Notes under the pieces: generated by a model | Told to the model about the DNA's origin: nothing | The model's database searches: none | The model's input: only the letters and a program-made list of their open reading frames with translations | Position numbers and translations under genes: made by a program | DNA from: Apostichopus japonicus | Lineage: Eukaryota > Echinodermata > Holothuroidea > Aspidochirotida > Stichopodidae | Length of the DNA stretch: 64,000 bases | Direction of reading: 5' to 3' | Assembly: GCF_037975245.1 (NCBI RefSeq) | Contig: NC_092577.1 | Span: 27,153,398-27,217,397 of the forward strand | Shown here: one piece after another, positions 1 through 10,513 of the stretch | Layout: the number at the start of each line of letters is the position of its first letter | How positions within the stretch are numbered: position 1 is the first letter of the stretch

Positions 1-1114
1 GGGTGGTGTTTTACAATCCTGTAACATCCCTAACTGTTGTTAACCTATTTAGATGAGTTACAGTGCCCTATTATAGTGTTGATCATAAAAATGATACATT
101 TTTAGCTTTATTTTGAAATCAGCCATAATTTGACTTTTTGGAAACAACTTCAAGGCTAGGCCGGACCAAAATTTAGAACTCCCAGATCAATTGCTGAACG
201 TTAATCAAAGTTAATCAAATCCCAGTGGTTACTTGCCACATATTGCAAGGAAATTTAAACTAGTAATCTTAAAAGGAATATTCCAATGGGGAAATGTAAC
301 ACTAAGACAGGAGAAAAAAAGCCACAGTGTTGGTTGAATAACCCAAAATAAATATTTTGCCTTTAACTGGAGATAGCGTTGAATAAATGTAACCTTATTC
401 CCAAAAAGTGTATCACAGCAGGTGGTCTGTGATGTCATCATGGCAGATGTTCTTCTAAAGCTTAACTTTCCTTTTATAATCTGCTTGTCGATTTATCCTT
501 CCTTTGGAGTACTGTTATTTGCCTTTGTGGATAAATGATTTGGATATTACAAAGAATAGCAAAACAATTGCAGCTCAATTGTATATTACAAAATTTTTCA
601 TATCTACAGTTGCCAGCAGCAATTACAAGATATCACAAAGTTTTCACAACTTCATAATTTCTCTGTACAACATGCAAGGAGAATATGATTTTGACCTAAG
701 GAAGCAGACAACTTCCAGCAATTTGTGTAAAGCAATCAACTTTAGCCCCAGATATATATCTCTAAGTAGCATATTGAAGCTTTTCAAGCTTTTAAATTTT
801 GCTATGTGCTGATCTCATCTGACATTTAACCCCTGGCCACTAAAAACAATAGGAACCTATGTTGGGTAGCATTGTGCCAAGTATCAGGTTTACCACCTTT
901 GCAGTTCTTGAGATATTGTGTTTAAGCCTAGGGCATCACAAAAACAACCCTTACAAAAACATGCACATTAACTTCACTCCAAATGTTACTTGCCCACCTA
1001 AGGCAATTAACTGATTGTTGTCAAACCATCTGTTAACAAGAATTTATCTCTTCCTTTCTTATTGTAAATGAGCTTTGTGACTTTCCACCAAATATGTATT
1101 TTTGCATGTAATAC
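1..1114. other. Intron or gene interior with no recognised exon
   Basis: AT-rich sequence downstream of the last visible exon of the minus-strand gene. A short plus-strand frame (504-812) has no protein-like composition. A degenerate piece of the dispersed intronic repeat (ending in a CACAAAAACA tract) lies at about 840-960. Nothing else is supported. Confidence 0.5.
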
Positions 1115-1371
1115 CTGTACTTCCTCCAAGGATATATTTCCGATCATCAAGACTTCATCTTGGATGCTGTCATCAAATCTATCTACATAGGGATCAATCA
1201 GCTCATCTTTCAGAGTAGTCTCCAGGTTAGATATTTCCCGGTAGTTTGGTTCTTGTTCAGGTCGCAGAAACAGATGCGGGGGCTCTGTCTCTGTTTCAAG
1301 ATCACTCTCACCGCCATCTAAAGTGTCCAGAAGGTTGACTAAATTTGGAAGTTCTTCGCTCTTGGGTGGTT
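1115..1371 (-). CDS. Exon 5 of the left-edge gene
   Basis: The acceptor is CTATAG|AACC. Two donors are possible: CAG|GTATTA at 1115 (chosen for its better consensus) and GAA|GTACAG at 1121. Both leave phase 0. The product is acidic, with motifs PNLVNLLDTL and KDELIDPYVD. No further exon was recognised between 1 and 1114. Confidence 0.66.
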
Positions 1372-4300
1372 CTATAGATAGACACAAAACAGTCGTAAAA
1401 GCCCTTGGCAGAATGTAACATGCATCACTTGTAATAAACTGCTTGCAATTGTAACTTCTAGGGTATTCTTAATTCTTGATTTATGAACATCCTCATAAGC
1501 AAACTTGCTGTCCCGGATGTGTAACTTAACCCTGGTCATTGGTAACTTGTCACGCCTACACACCAAAGTGTGCACAATTCAAACAATCTCTCCTGGGGCA
1601 CCACAGTGCACCACAGCCACGTGTCCCCTGGGGGACTTCCCATAGGGTGCAGCCACAAACTGGCGCACGCAACTATATTTACAAGTCACCTCGCAAGTCC
1701 CCATTTATACACCTGGGTGAAGAGAGGCAATGGAGATAAAGTGCCTTGCCCAAGGACACAACGCAGTGATCTGGCCAGGGCTCGAACCTGTAATCCTTAG
1801 ATCACAAGTCCACTGCCTTAACCACTTGACCACAATGCCTTCTATGTGTGCACAACCATGGTATCATTGAATAATAGAACTGCATCACATATAATTCTAC
1901 CAATAAGCAGAAATTGTTCTGACCACCTAAGTCATACAATTTGAAGAACCAAAACATTTCCTACCAACAATTATTCCCAAACTTGATTGGATTCCCCCAA
2001 CCACAAATCTATAAGCAATTTGGCATAACAGAAAGAACATATGTATAGCTTATTGGAAGGGGATGGGGGTGGGGGTGGGTGTTTGCCAGATATCATGCTT
2101 TATAAGTTGATGGTGCTACTACTTAGCCAATGTGGGATGTTATAGCGCCACCAAAAGGGGAAATCTCTTACCTAGCCCTTTTATTTCATATTTTCATAGT
2201 AAGAAACCTTTCAGAATGGGCTAGTAGTTTTCTAGACTAGTGATGATTGTTGATGATTGAGACTAAAGTGATTGTTTAAACAGTTTGCAAATACTGCCTC
2301 CACAAATTCCAAAATAGCAATGAATATAAAACTTACAGTAGCACTATTTGAGATGTGATGTCTTTTCATTGCATATAATCCCACATAATATATTGCTCTC
2401 TTTACACTGTTCATAATGAGCATGTTAATGAGGACATTCTTTGAAATTAGGTGGATTTAGCTTCTACATATAGATTGGCTGGGAGAGTAAAATCTTGCAC
2501 TTGTTATCCCAGTTCCCTATGCATTTTTTCAAACAAACTATCTTCCATGTTTTCAAATCTATAGTTTTGATCAATGGAAAGCAAAGTTTTTAGTTTTCTT
2601 GAACACAACAATAAAATTGTCAGGGGCATCAATCCATTTCCAGGAATTAAGGAGCAACAATATGATCCCTCCATTAATACAAAACATTTGATAAGAAGCA
2701 TACCAAAACTGGGTGTAAGGCATACCTTCACCTTTCACCTGGCTTCCCTCCCCTCCCCCCATCCCCCCCCCACACATCTTGTATCCAGGAAGAACAAAAC
2801 ACAATGTATATGACAGTTTGATTTTCTCTGCAGTGTTCCTATGTCATTATTTCTAATAAATCTGCTATGACAATAAATAATGACAGTATTTTAGGCTATA
2901 TGATATTTGCTTTCAATTTACAGTGATGGTCGAAATGTAACAAAATGACAGAACACTATTCTAACCCATTAAAAAATTTGAAAACAAGTATGAGATCTTT
3001 CAGCAGTGATCACAGATATTTAATAAAATAAGATAAATACCATAGTTGTAATCCAAGAGGCTAGTCTGGTCAGTCACTTGTTCCTGGACACTTGCCAGCT
3101 CTGCTTCAGTGTGTGTCCCCTCTGATGATGTATTCATCTTCAAATCACCTAACGATCAATCAATCAAATCAAGAGACATTGAAGAAACAAACATGCTTAA
3201 AGCTTCATGTGTTGCTTGCATTAATGCAAATCTTGTAAGGAAATGAAAACGTTTGTCTTCCAGTGGAAATGCAATGACACATATATTTGGAATTTGTTGT
3301 TGTTTTTGAAAGTTTCAAATAAAGTATAAGTACTGTATAGGACTAAATGAAAAAAAAAGAAAAAAAAAAAAAAAAAAAGATTATCAAGCACCCACCCCTT
3401 TAAGTTAATGAGAGTTGATATGAGCAGACTTCTTGATGTTTCACAATCCACAGTACTTAAATACTGTACTGCATAGATACTACAACAATCCACTTAAATA
3501 TTAAAGAGATACAAGGCCTTCAACTTCACAGCAACTACTAAATTAACATAATGACAAAGAGATTCTCCAACGACTTTAAAAATATCATGAATCTTTCAAG
3601 ATTCAGCTGTTTTATGGTCATCTGTTTTATGGTTTTATGGTCATCTGGTTTATGGTCATCTATTCAATGGTCATCTTCTGTGGTAAACAATGAGAAAATA
3701 GTCGTCTGTTGGCACAATAAAATGTTAGTGATCTGCATCACCAAGTGGGACAATTAGTACATCAATCAAGCAAACAACAGGAATTTACTGAAGAACCTGA
3801 TAACATCTCTCTTTTAATTGCTGTCTTAGGCCTGATCAATTGGAGCAAACACATCACTCTAATTAAATCAACTGAAGGCAGAAAGTTACCTTGCTAAACT
3901 TATTTAATTGCCTCTGTCTAAAAGAAGTAAGTTCAACTAAATTTATTTCCAAGTCTGCTCCCTCTTTAAAGGCTTTCAATTTGAGAAATTGACGACATTT
4001 TACAACACATCCAAGACTGAAACTAATTTATGGCAGAACCACAGCTGAATTGCCTTTAACAGAGAAACTCATTTTATACAGGAAGTTTTTTTTTACTTGA
4101 CCAACTTCCCATTTACTTTCACTTTTGTTCCCTAATTCTGCAAAGGTGAAACAAATACTTACAAAATGCATGTACATGGCTGTAGTTGACGCACATGTGT
4201 GTCAATTACAGCCATGTATGCCTTTTGTAAGTACTTGTGGCACCTTTGCAGAATTAGGGAACAATAGAACTAATATATTACCATATATCATAGGGGTAGG

Positions 4301-7300
4301 AGCCTCATTTGATTTGGGGGGCTGTAACAACTTGCCCGAAAAATAAAACCAAAATTTTTTGCGCGCTTTGCGCGCGCTCCACATGGTGATGTGCATATCA
4401 TATAGGCAATCATCGGTTATTACATCACATGGCAATGACATAAAATCATTTTCCGTCTTATTACCCTTCCGTATTGGTTATAATTATTGGGGAAGTCGTT
4501 ACAACAATAATGATCATAATAATGTAAGTTTAACCATTGAAAAACACATTGCAAATTCTTCTTCTTTCAGTAGGTGCCAGTGGCGGAGCTAGGGGTATTG
4601 GTCAGGGGGGAGAGAATGGTCTGTAGGGGCGCTTTCGACATTAAGTGGAGCGCCACCACATGTTGGCGTGGAGCGTACAGACATTTTTTGAGTAAAGATA
4701 CTCCCTAGATCGCCCGAAATTACCCTTTCCAGGCCTTGCTAATTTGCAGATAAAAGAAGAATAAATAGGTGTCATCGACATTTGTCAGAAAATTGCACCA
4801 ACAAAATGTGACAAATGTCAATAGGTATTTCAGAGCACAATAAAAAAGTCAATAATTACAAAAAAAAAGCTGAAAAGGGCGCCAGCAGTCCATTTGAGTC
4901 CGTCAGGGGGGCATCTGCCCCTCTGACTGTATGGACGCTCCGCCACTGGAAGGTGCCCGAAAAATTCTCAGCATATTGCCCGAATTTTCACCAAAAGATT
5001 GAAAAACACATTGCAAAGTATTATTCTTTCAGTAGATGCCCGAAAAATTCTCAGCATATTTCCGAATCTTCACCAAAGAAAAAATGAAAAACACACTGCA
5101 AATTATTATTTTTTCCAGTAGGTGCCTGAAAAATTCTCAGCATATTGCCCGAATTTTCACCCAAAAAATTGGTTGGGGGGGGCTGCAGCCCCCCCGCCTC
5201 CTACGCCTATGCCATATATAGTGCATTTTCCTGCAAGCATTCACCCAGTAGAAAACTTGAGGAGTCCCCACACAATCATAACTTCAATATGGTAATCATA
5301 AGCCTACATTTCTGAAATAAATTAGGAACTTTAGATATTTGTAATCTTTTTATTAGCTTAGACAAGAATAGAATTGTACAGTCTTGTTCACATGATTGTC
5401 TTGTATGAAACTCAAAGTAATGATAGTGTGTGGGACAAGCCTGTATCTCATACCTGATATGCTCAGATGGTAGCATGGTAAATGGCTCATTTAAATGTTA
5501 AGCCTACTCGATACTAAGAAAGAAGAACTGTGTGAGACCTTTTCACCACTCTTGTGTTTACCTTTCATAATGTTCAGCTGTTCTGCAGCCTCCTCTATGT
5601 GATGTGGAACTTCACTGTTAGATAGAGGATCGTGGACTGGTGATTGGTCGGTAGTTTGAACATTGACCACATCTCCCAGGGCATCTTCCGGGGTATTGTC
5701 AGGATTTCCTGCATCATCTTCACTCCTCTCTTCATTCAGGACATCTGTAGGCTGCTGTTGCTGCTGCTGGACATCATTAACTCTGATCTCTTCATTATTT
5801 ATATCTTCTTCTTCTTGTGTGTTCTCAGGTCCCCCAGGCTGTTGCTGCTGCTCCAGGTTGGTCTTGTTACTGGTCGAGGCATCCATCACCTCATTCTCTT
5901 GATAGGGTGGAGGACCGTCCTCTTTTGGGAGCTCTTCCTCTGCTGAGCAACAACCAAAACATACAGTAGTCACATAAAATACCTCAACATTTATAACTGC
6001 TATCTTTAACATATGTGTGAATACTTTATGATATCCATAAACAACTGTACATATAGCACTACTTCCTCATCTCACTATAACTGTCAATAGCATGAGAGAA
6101 ATATAAATCAGAAAAGAGCAATGTCTTCATTTGAATAATGTGCTGTGAAGGCAGGTGGGTCATGCTTGCAAAAACAGCACTCTCAAAACACTAAACATGA
6201 GCTCCAAATATATAGTCATAATTAATAATAGCTGCAGAGGATAATATTTTAATTTTGTAAATATATCAAGAACTATCATCATTTGCATATAAGATGCTGG
6301 ACTCTAAAAGTCTAATAATGCTCTACAAGCTGATATCAAGGTAGAATTCTGATGAAATATAAAACTAGTATATCATGGTAATGGAGAGCAACCAGCCACT
6401 TTCAAAGGGCCCTTTGGGATAAATATTGCTGTCAATATAAAAAATGTGCCCTACTCTACATGATCAGTTCTTTTCTAGTTTTAACATTCAGGCAAAAACT
6501 ACCTCTAGGTTGGCTCTCTTCTTCCCTTCTGGTCACAGATTTCTTCTTGCCACCTTTCTTCTTCTTTCCAGGTCTAGCTTTTGCTTCCATCTTGCTGACT
6601 GAATACAGAAAGGGGAAAAAGGCGAGGGTGAGATTTTGGAGGAAAGGTTTTGTTTCCCAGCATGCACTTGCAGCTGTCCATATGATATGGGGATGTTGTT
6701 TTTCCACACTATAAATATGCATGTTGCATTAAAGTAGAGAAGACACTCCATCTCTATTTCTTTCCATGTAATACTGTGCACAAACTCTTCAGGCACAAAA
6801 CTGATTTAAAATGTCATAACGATTATGTCTTTCCTTGATCATGAAATTACCACTTCTCACATTGTTTATGTTAACCCTCACAGAGCAGCTAATTGGCCCT
6901 GCAACTTTCATGAATTTGCAACTGGACAATCTCCTGTTCATCTCTACTTGCTTTGTTAGATCATAATTAAACCAAAGTCCTGGATGGGAACAGGAAAGGT
7001 ATGTGCAGTATCACATATTAGTTCAGTTATTCTCAGCACACACATAAGTTTTAACACCCATGTACAAGTCAAGTGTTAATTATGCATAAACACATTACTG
7101 TACCCAATGTGGGAACTGACTGTCAATGTGGGACTGTTATGGAGCTCAGCGTGATGCAATTCGTTTTTTTCTTTAACTTGGAACTATCGTACCGCATTTC
7201 CAGGTGTACAGGCGTCTATGGAGACTATTGGAGACATGAGCTCTCTCTGTCATGCTGGCTTCTGCATGAGCTTGCTGCTCGGATTTCAATGCCATGAGCT

Positions 7301-7504
7301 CTCATTTTCACACATTCCTTGTGAGTATTTTGCTTAATTTGGATGGTTCAGACTACGAATTACTTTCTGTCTTCTCCTTGTTAACTGAATTTCACCGGAG
7401 CTTTCTGTTTATTTGCTTTTCTTGAGAGGAACTTACTTCTCTTTAATCACTTACCGCCAACCCTGGCTAGTATGGATCACTACAGTGAAGGTCAGTTCCT
7501 CCAT
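1115..7504 (-). CDS. Uncharacterised acidic Gln/Lys-rich protein, 5' five exons, incomplete at left edge
   Basis: I do not recognise this gene. Five exons join in phase with GT-AG borders: 7504-7455, 6594-6503, 5939-5562, 3148-3041 and 1371-1115, giving about 295 codons with no stop; the rest lies beyond position 1. The N-terminus begins MEELTFTVV, followed by a basic cluster (GKKKKGGKKK, residues about 26-35). A long acidic, disordered-looking stretch comes next, with two glutamine runs (QQQQ and QQQQQQ) and a PPPY motif near residue 57. The last exon is also acidic but less repetitive (motifs NLLDTLDGGESD and DPYVDRFDDS) and may lead into a folded region. No membrane segment or signal peptide is visible. 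The first exon is the least certain; a second in-frame ATG at 6590-6588 has a better start context (AAGATGG). Exon continuity is what the sequence shows; function is unknown. Confidence 0.6.
1600..1840 (-). mobile_element. tRNA-derived SINE copy
   Basis: Read on the minus strand from 1840, the segment starts like a tRNA: TGGTCAAGTGG (A-box-like) at about 1833-1823 and GGTTCGAGCC (B box) at 1788-1779. A conserved non-tRNA body follows (GTGTCCTTGGGCAAGGCAC, then a CACCCAGGTGTATAAATGGG-like stretch). This is the usual plan of an RNA polymerase III SINE. It lies in an intron of the left-edge gene. A second, shorter copy is at 36033-36096. The 3' boundary is approximate because no clear target duplication was found. 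Confidence 0.7.
1841..3040. other. Intron sequence of the left-edge gene
   Basis: Plain AT-rich intron. It holds short G and C homopolymer tracts (about 2060-2080 and 2745-2775) and no exon with matching phase. Confidence 0.45.
3041..3148 (-). CDS. Exon 4 of the left-edge gene
   Basis: This 108-bp exon lies between a TTAG acceptor and a TATG|GTATTT donor. It encodes GDLKMNTSSEGTH... to LLDYNY. It is too short to stand out as an open frame and was found by matching splice phase to the exons on either side. Confidence 0.6.
3149..4126. other. Intron sequence with an A-tract and a short minisatellite
   Basis: An interrupted A-run lies at 3349-3379. A loose minisatellite of about 14 bp (variants of TTTATGGTCATCTG, five units) lies at 3608-3682. 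No coding exon fits the splice phases here. Confidence 0.5.
4127..4262. repeat. 136-bp fold-back (near-perfect hairpin)
   Basis: The left arm starting GTTCCCTAATTCTGC at 4127 is the reverse complement, with few mismatches, of the right arm ending GCAGAATTAGGGAAC at 4262. The centre is CACATGTG (4192-4199). Arms are about 65 bp with essentially no spacer. It lies 18 bp left of the next element's target duplication. Confidence 0.85.
4289..5211. mobile_element. hAT-type non-autonomous element, CATAGG.GTAGGAG termini
   Basis: The element begins CATAGGGGTAGGAGCC and ends CTCCTACGCCTATG, so its ends are inverted repeats. It is flanked by a perfect 8-bp target duplication, CCATATAT (4281-4288 and 5212-5219). 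Eight-base duplications are the hallmark of hAT transposons. No transposase frame is present. About 380 bp of it is a second element (4578-4948). The right part carries about three tandem copies of a roughly 75-bp unit (CCCGAAAAATTCTCAGCATA...). Related copies lie near 29810-30097 (reversed) and 51590-52266 (left-truncated). Confidence 0.88.
4578..4948 (+). mobile_element. hAT-type MITE, CAGTGGCGGAGC termini, copy 1 (nested)
   Basis: The ends CAGTGGCGGAGCTAGG and GCTCCGCCACTG are inverted repeats. The flanks GTAGGTGC and GAAGGTGC form an 8-bp target duplication with one mismatch. It is inserted inside the 4289-5211 element, so it is younger than its host. It has no coding capacity. It shares ends and body with 28656-28981 and, in opposite orientation, 51862-52243. 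Confidence 0.88.
5562..5939 (-). CDS. Exon 3 of the left-edge gene (acidic, polyGln)
   Basis: The acceptor is CTCAGCAG|AGGAAG and the donor is ATGAAAG|GTAAAC. The 378-bp exon is the longest of the gene. It encodes PPPYQENE, two Gln runs and many Glu/Asp residues, and ends AEQLNIMK. Phases match both neighbours. Confidence 0.7.
5940..6502. other. Intron of the left-edge gene
   Basis: AT-rich intron between exons 3 and 2. No repeat or exon was recognised. Confidence 0.45.
6503..6594 (-). CDS. Exon 2 of the left-edge gene (Lys-rich)
   Basis: This exon encodes KMEAKARPG followed by a lysine/glycine run and TRREEESQPR. The acceptor is a tandem TTCAG/TCAG; only the downstream AG keeps the frame from the candidate first exon. 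The donor is AGAG|GTAGTT. The remaining G joins AG of the next exon to make a Glu codon. Confidence 0.62.
6595..7454. other. First intron of the left-edge gene
   Basis: If the first exon is right, this is its 860-bp intron. Short open frames on both strands have no recognisable composition. Confidence 0.4.
7455..7504 (-). CDS. Candidate first coding exon of the left-edge gene
   Basis: The ATG at 7504-7502 opens 16 codons plus two bases and ends at a strong donor (GGCG|GTAAGT). Joining to 6594 keeps the frame if the second AG of a tandem acceptor is used. The ATG overlaps the TTAA flank of a small transposon (7508-7729), so the 5' leader must lie in or beyond that element. The alternative is a noncoding exon with translation starting in the next exon. 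Confidence 0.4.
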
Positions 7505-7507
7505 TAA

Positions 7508-7729
7508 AGGCATTGAAGACTCGCACATACAGCTGCGGTCAATACCCACAGCATTGTATACAAACGATACAGCGATGGACATCTCAGGTCCAGCTAAAGA
7601 TAACAATTAAGGTATCACGTTTCATTACTGTCTGCATTTTGTAGCGACAAACAAAACGTCACTTGCAAGCAACAGAAAGTTAACTTTTTCAGATGGCCGC
7701 ACGCGGTTTGGGGCAAGCCTTCAATGCCT
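7508..7729. mobile_element. TTAA-flanked MITE (Kolobok- or piggyBac-like), copy 1
   Basis: The terminal inverted repeats are AGGCATTGAAGACTCGC on the left and GCAAGCCTTCAATGCCT on the right. They are flanked by TTAA at 7504-7507 and 7730-7733. A TTAA duplication with A/G-rich termini fits Kolobok or piggyBac superfamilies; the ends resemble Kolobok more, but I cannot search. A longer relative is at 48615-48967 and a right-end fragment at 46341-46375. The internal part (CTGCGGTCAATACCCA...) is conserved between the first two. Confidence 0.75.
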
Positions 7730-7733
7730 TTAA

Positions 7734-8243
7734 GAGTTAAAGTGATACAAAAGTTTAAAAAAAATGCAGCACAACTCCGGATGGGTTTTTTTGAGTGGTG
7801 TTCCAGATTGAAAAGTATTGTTGGAAACAGAACATGTAATTGTTTCTTGTTTTGTTTGGTTCTGTTATCTTTTGCATAGGCTTCAGTTGTGTGTTTGTAT
7901 GCACTCAAGTCAAGTAATAAGAAGTTTGAAGGCTGTGTGCCTTGCAAAAATATTGCGTCCAGGATTCTGCCTTTGTAACGTTGCTGACTGTCCCACATCT
8001 CCCAGCTTGACCCCAGCCTTACAATAAATTTTACCAGAGCAAAGCCTATAAACATTTAGTGCTCCATTTTCTGTATTGCCAAATCATGACATTGGTAGTC
8101 TAAGTAACAGAGGCCTATAGGCCCACATACAAGTATTACTCAAAGGTGGCTACAATTTGACATTTCAATACAGCAACTAATAAGTATGGACTAGGCCTAG
8201 GAGTAACAGTGTCTTTCAGTGTAACCTGCTTAGGAATAACAAC
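7734..8243. other. Intergenic, 5' side of the left-edge gene
   Basis: A minus-strand open frame (8055-7615) runs partly through the transposon and is not protein-like. A promoter for the left-edge gene should lie in or beyond this stretch, but no convincing core element was seen. Confidence 0.35.
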
Positions 8244-8251
8244 ACAGCTAC

Positions 8252-9528
8252 TAGTGCTGATAGTCATAATCGATTGATCACCAGTAATCGCGATTACACT
8301 TTGGAAGTTTGATTAATCGCGCTCAAAACCTAAGATGCGATTACTCCGCTACATGTTAGCACTACGCATAATCTGCTTTTGGAAAATATCCTAACCTATT
8401 AAAACAACACAAAAGCAGTTTGTCAGCAAACATCGCAAAAGTATACAGGGTCTCACAATACAACACTACTCCCCAAATGTTATTTATCAGTGGACGATCC
8501 CGTGTCAAAACTCTCGATCACACCACCTTCCACTGCAACTACATAACTTATGCATTACTGTACCCACAGATCTATCACGCATACTTCTTGTGCAACGATA
8601 CCGTTATAAACACAAACCAGGGAGAGCCTCCCTAGCCTAGCCCTGCATAAACTTCCAGCCACATACTTTAGCAGTTTTCCGTACTGATCAGTGTATACCA
8701 CATGCATATCAACAAGCTTCGACATGTTTATGATGTCTGTGGACCATTAATAAATACATAATATAAGAAAGTCATTAGATTGCTGTCATTTGTCAATAGT
8801 CCTTAGTTCCGCTGTAGTGTGTGGTAAATATTACCATCGGTCTTGTTTTCAAGTTAAGCCTGATGCATGTGGTTTGCTAACGCTGTCAAGTAAAGCAAGT
8901 AATATGCTTGTTCTGCAGTGCAACATTCCATGTTTGAGCATTGCGCATAATCGCAATTTCGTAAGTTCGTAATCTATTATGATTGCCAAAGTATTTGTCA
9001 TTTCTTCATGTTTACAATAACTTCATTTCTGGCCTGGTTTACATTTATCGGGTGTCTGCTCAAATGTGTCGATTGCGGTGAAGTTTAATTTCAATGTGCA
9101 AATATGTGCCTGTTCTCGCGCTAGGCTCTACGCCCCTCTACAGAAAACTATCTACACTAATCATCACACCGCTACTAGAAGATACATCTATTCACTTATA
9201 TATTTGCTTTCATTAGTGCTAGTAGTTGTAGTAGCCTCGTAGATACATTCGAAAGATTTTGATTTATTTGCAGGATTTTAAGAAAACGTTGTAGATTGAA
9301 AGTTGTTCACAGTATTTTTATGGTAGATGTTTTAACATGATTCAGACACCACACACGTTAAGACACAAAAGAAAAAAACAAAGACCATGGAGAAATATTT
9401 TTTTGGACTGTATATAATTATCTGCAATGTTAAATGACAGTGATGATGTCATAACTGTAACCGAGTAATCGCGAGAAGAGCTATGCGATTAATCGACTGC
9501 AAAACAAAAGGGTCGACTATCAGCACTA
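8252..9528. mobile_element. 1.28-kb hAT-type non-autonomous element, TAGTG termini
   Basis: The ends TAGTGCTGATAGTC and GACTATCAGCACTA are perfect 14-bp inverted repeats. They are flanked by a perfect 8-bp duplication ACAGCTAC (8244-8251 and 9529-9536). TAGNG termini with 8-bp duplications are typical of one hAT lineage. Subterminal repeats with ATTAATCG and GTAATCGCGA motifs occur near both ends. No transposase frame is visible, so it is a deletion derivative or MITE. Confidence 0.88.
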
Positions 9529-9681
9529 ACAGCTACATATATACCAGTCTCTAGTTTTACCATTGTTGAACTTAACACCAACCCATTATCGAATGGTATA
9601 GACCGATGCCTAGTCCAAATTAAAACAAACAGACACGAATGGGACATGATCTAACAGCAGGCTTAGCCCATTCGGTACTAA

Positions 9682-9890
9682 TTTAGAATCCGCACCATCC
9701 GACCCTACTTCCTAACCCCTAACCCTATTCCCTACTTCCTAACCCTACTCCCTATCCACTAACCCTATTCCATACTTCCTTACCCTAATTCCTAACCCCT
9801 AACCCTACTCCCTAACCCTACTGCCTAACCCCTAACCTTATTCTGCCGATTCGAAGTAAGCTTTCCCATTCATATGGTACGGATTCTAAA
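9682..9890. repeat. Degenerate CCCTAA (telomere-like) tract between inverted repeats
   Basis: A tract of about 140 bp (9701-9843) consists of variants of CCTAACCCTA interspersed with TACTTCCTA. It lies between inverted repeats TTTAGAATCCGCACCAT (9682-9698) and ATGGTACGGATTCTAAA (9874-9890). The motif is the C-strand of the metazoan telomere repeat but is degenerate. The inverted flanks suggest it is the body of a small transposable element. Confidence 0.7.
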
Positions 9891-9969
9891 GTTAGGCCGC
9901 CCATTCGAACACGAGATATTTTCGTTGAGTATTCTACCTAGGCTATAGAAATGCTTAGGACCTTAGATT

Positions 9970-10492
9970 ATGGGTACCCATACTGGAAAGTACGACCTTT
10001 CACACAAAGATCTTTGGCGTATGGAAATGTACGCCAATAAATTTGGCGTACGGCGTACATTCCTTGCCCCAGGGAAAAGTACGACAGTTGGCGTGGCGTA
10101 TCGCGTAAGCGTGGAGGAAAATTCAGCTGAAACAGTGGAAGTGACGCAACATGGTTCAGACAATCGAGTTAAATAAATCTGGAGAAACTTTCACACAGTA
10201 AATACGCGCGTACGCGCGTACCATGCATATTGGTCATGTGATGTGTTCCAGGGTGGTACTAATATATTACTATCCCCATTACGCATGATGATTTCACCCA
10301 AATTTTCATTACACGAAACCTCCAAATATACAATAACAGATGTAAGTTATATGGTCCGGGAAGTGCCTTTTCCTGCGATCTGGGGGGGCATTATTGACCA
10401 AAAATTTTGGGTGTACGCAAAACCACATACACCTTGGCGTATTTCTTTGGCGCATGGTCATAGTACTTTCCAGTATGGATGGGTACCTTAGG
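9970..10492. mobile_element. MITE-like element with GGGTACCCAT..ACTGGAAAGTAC ends
   Basis: The left end has GGGTACCCATACTGGAAAGTAC (about 9971-9992). The right end has the inverse, GTACTTTCCAGTATGGATGGGTACC (about 10463-10487). CCTTAG occurs just outside on both sides, a possible imperfect duplication. The interior has repeated GGCGTA motifs and a diverged copy of the core (10354-10450) shared with other elements here. Exact ends are uncertain because GGGTACCC is itself palindromic. Confidence 0.6.
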
Positions 10493-10513
10493 CCTACTGT
10501 CGCCTAACTACTA

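Noticed and set aside
1775-1840. tRNA gene on the minus strand
   Set aside because: A- and B-box-like sequences are present, but the segment continues into a SINE body and does not form a complete cloverleaf.
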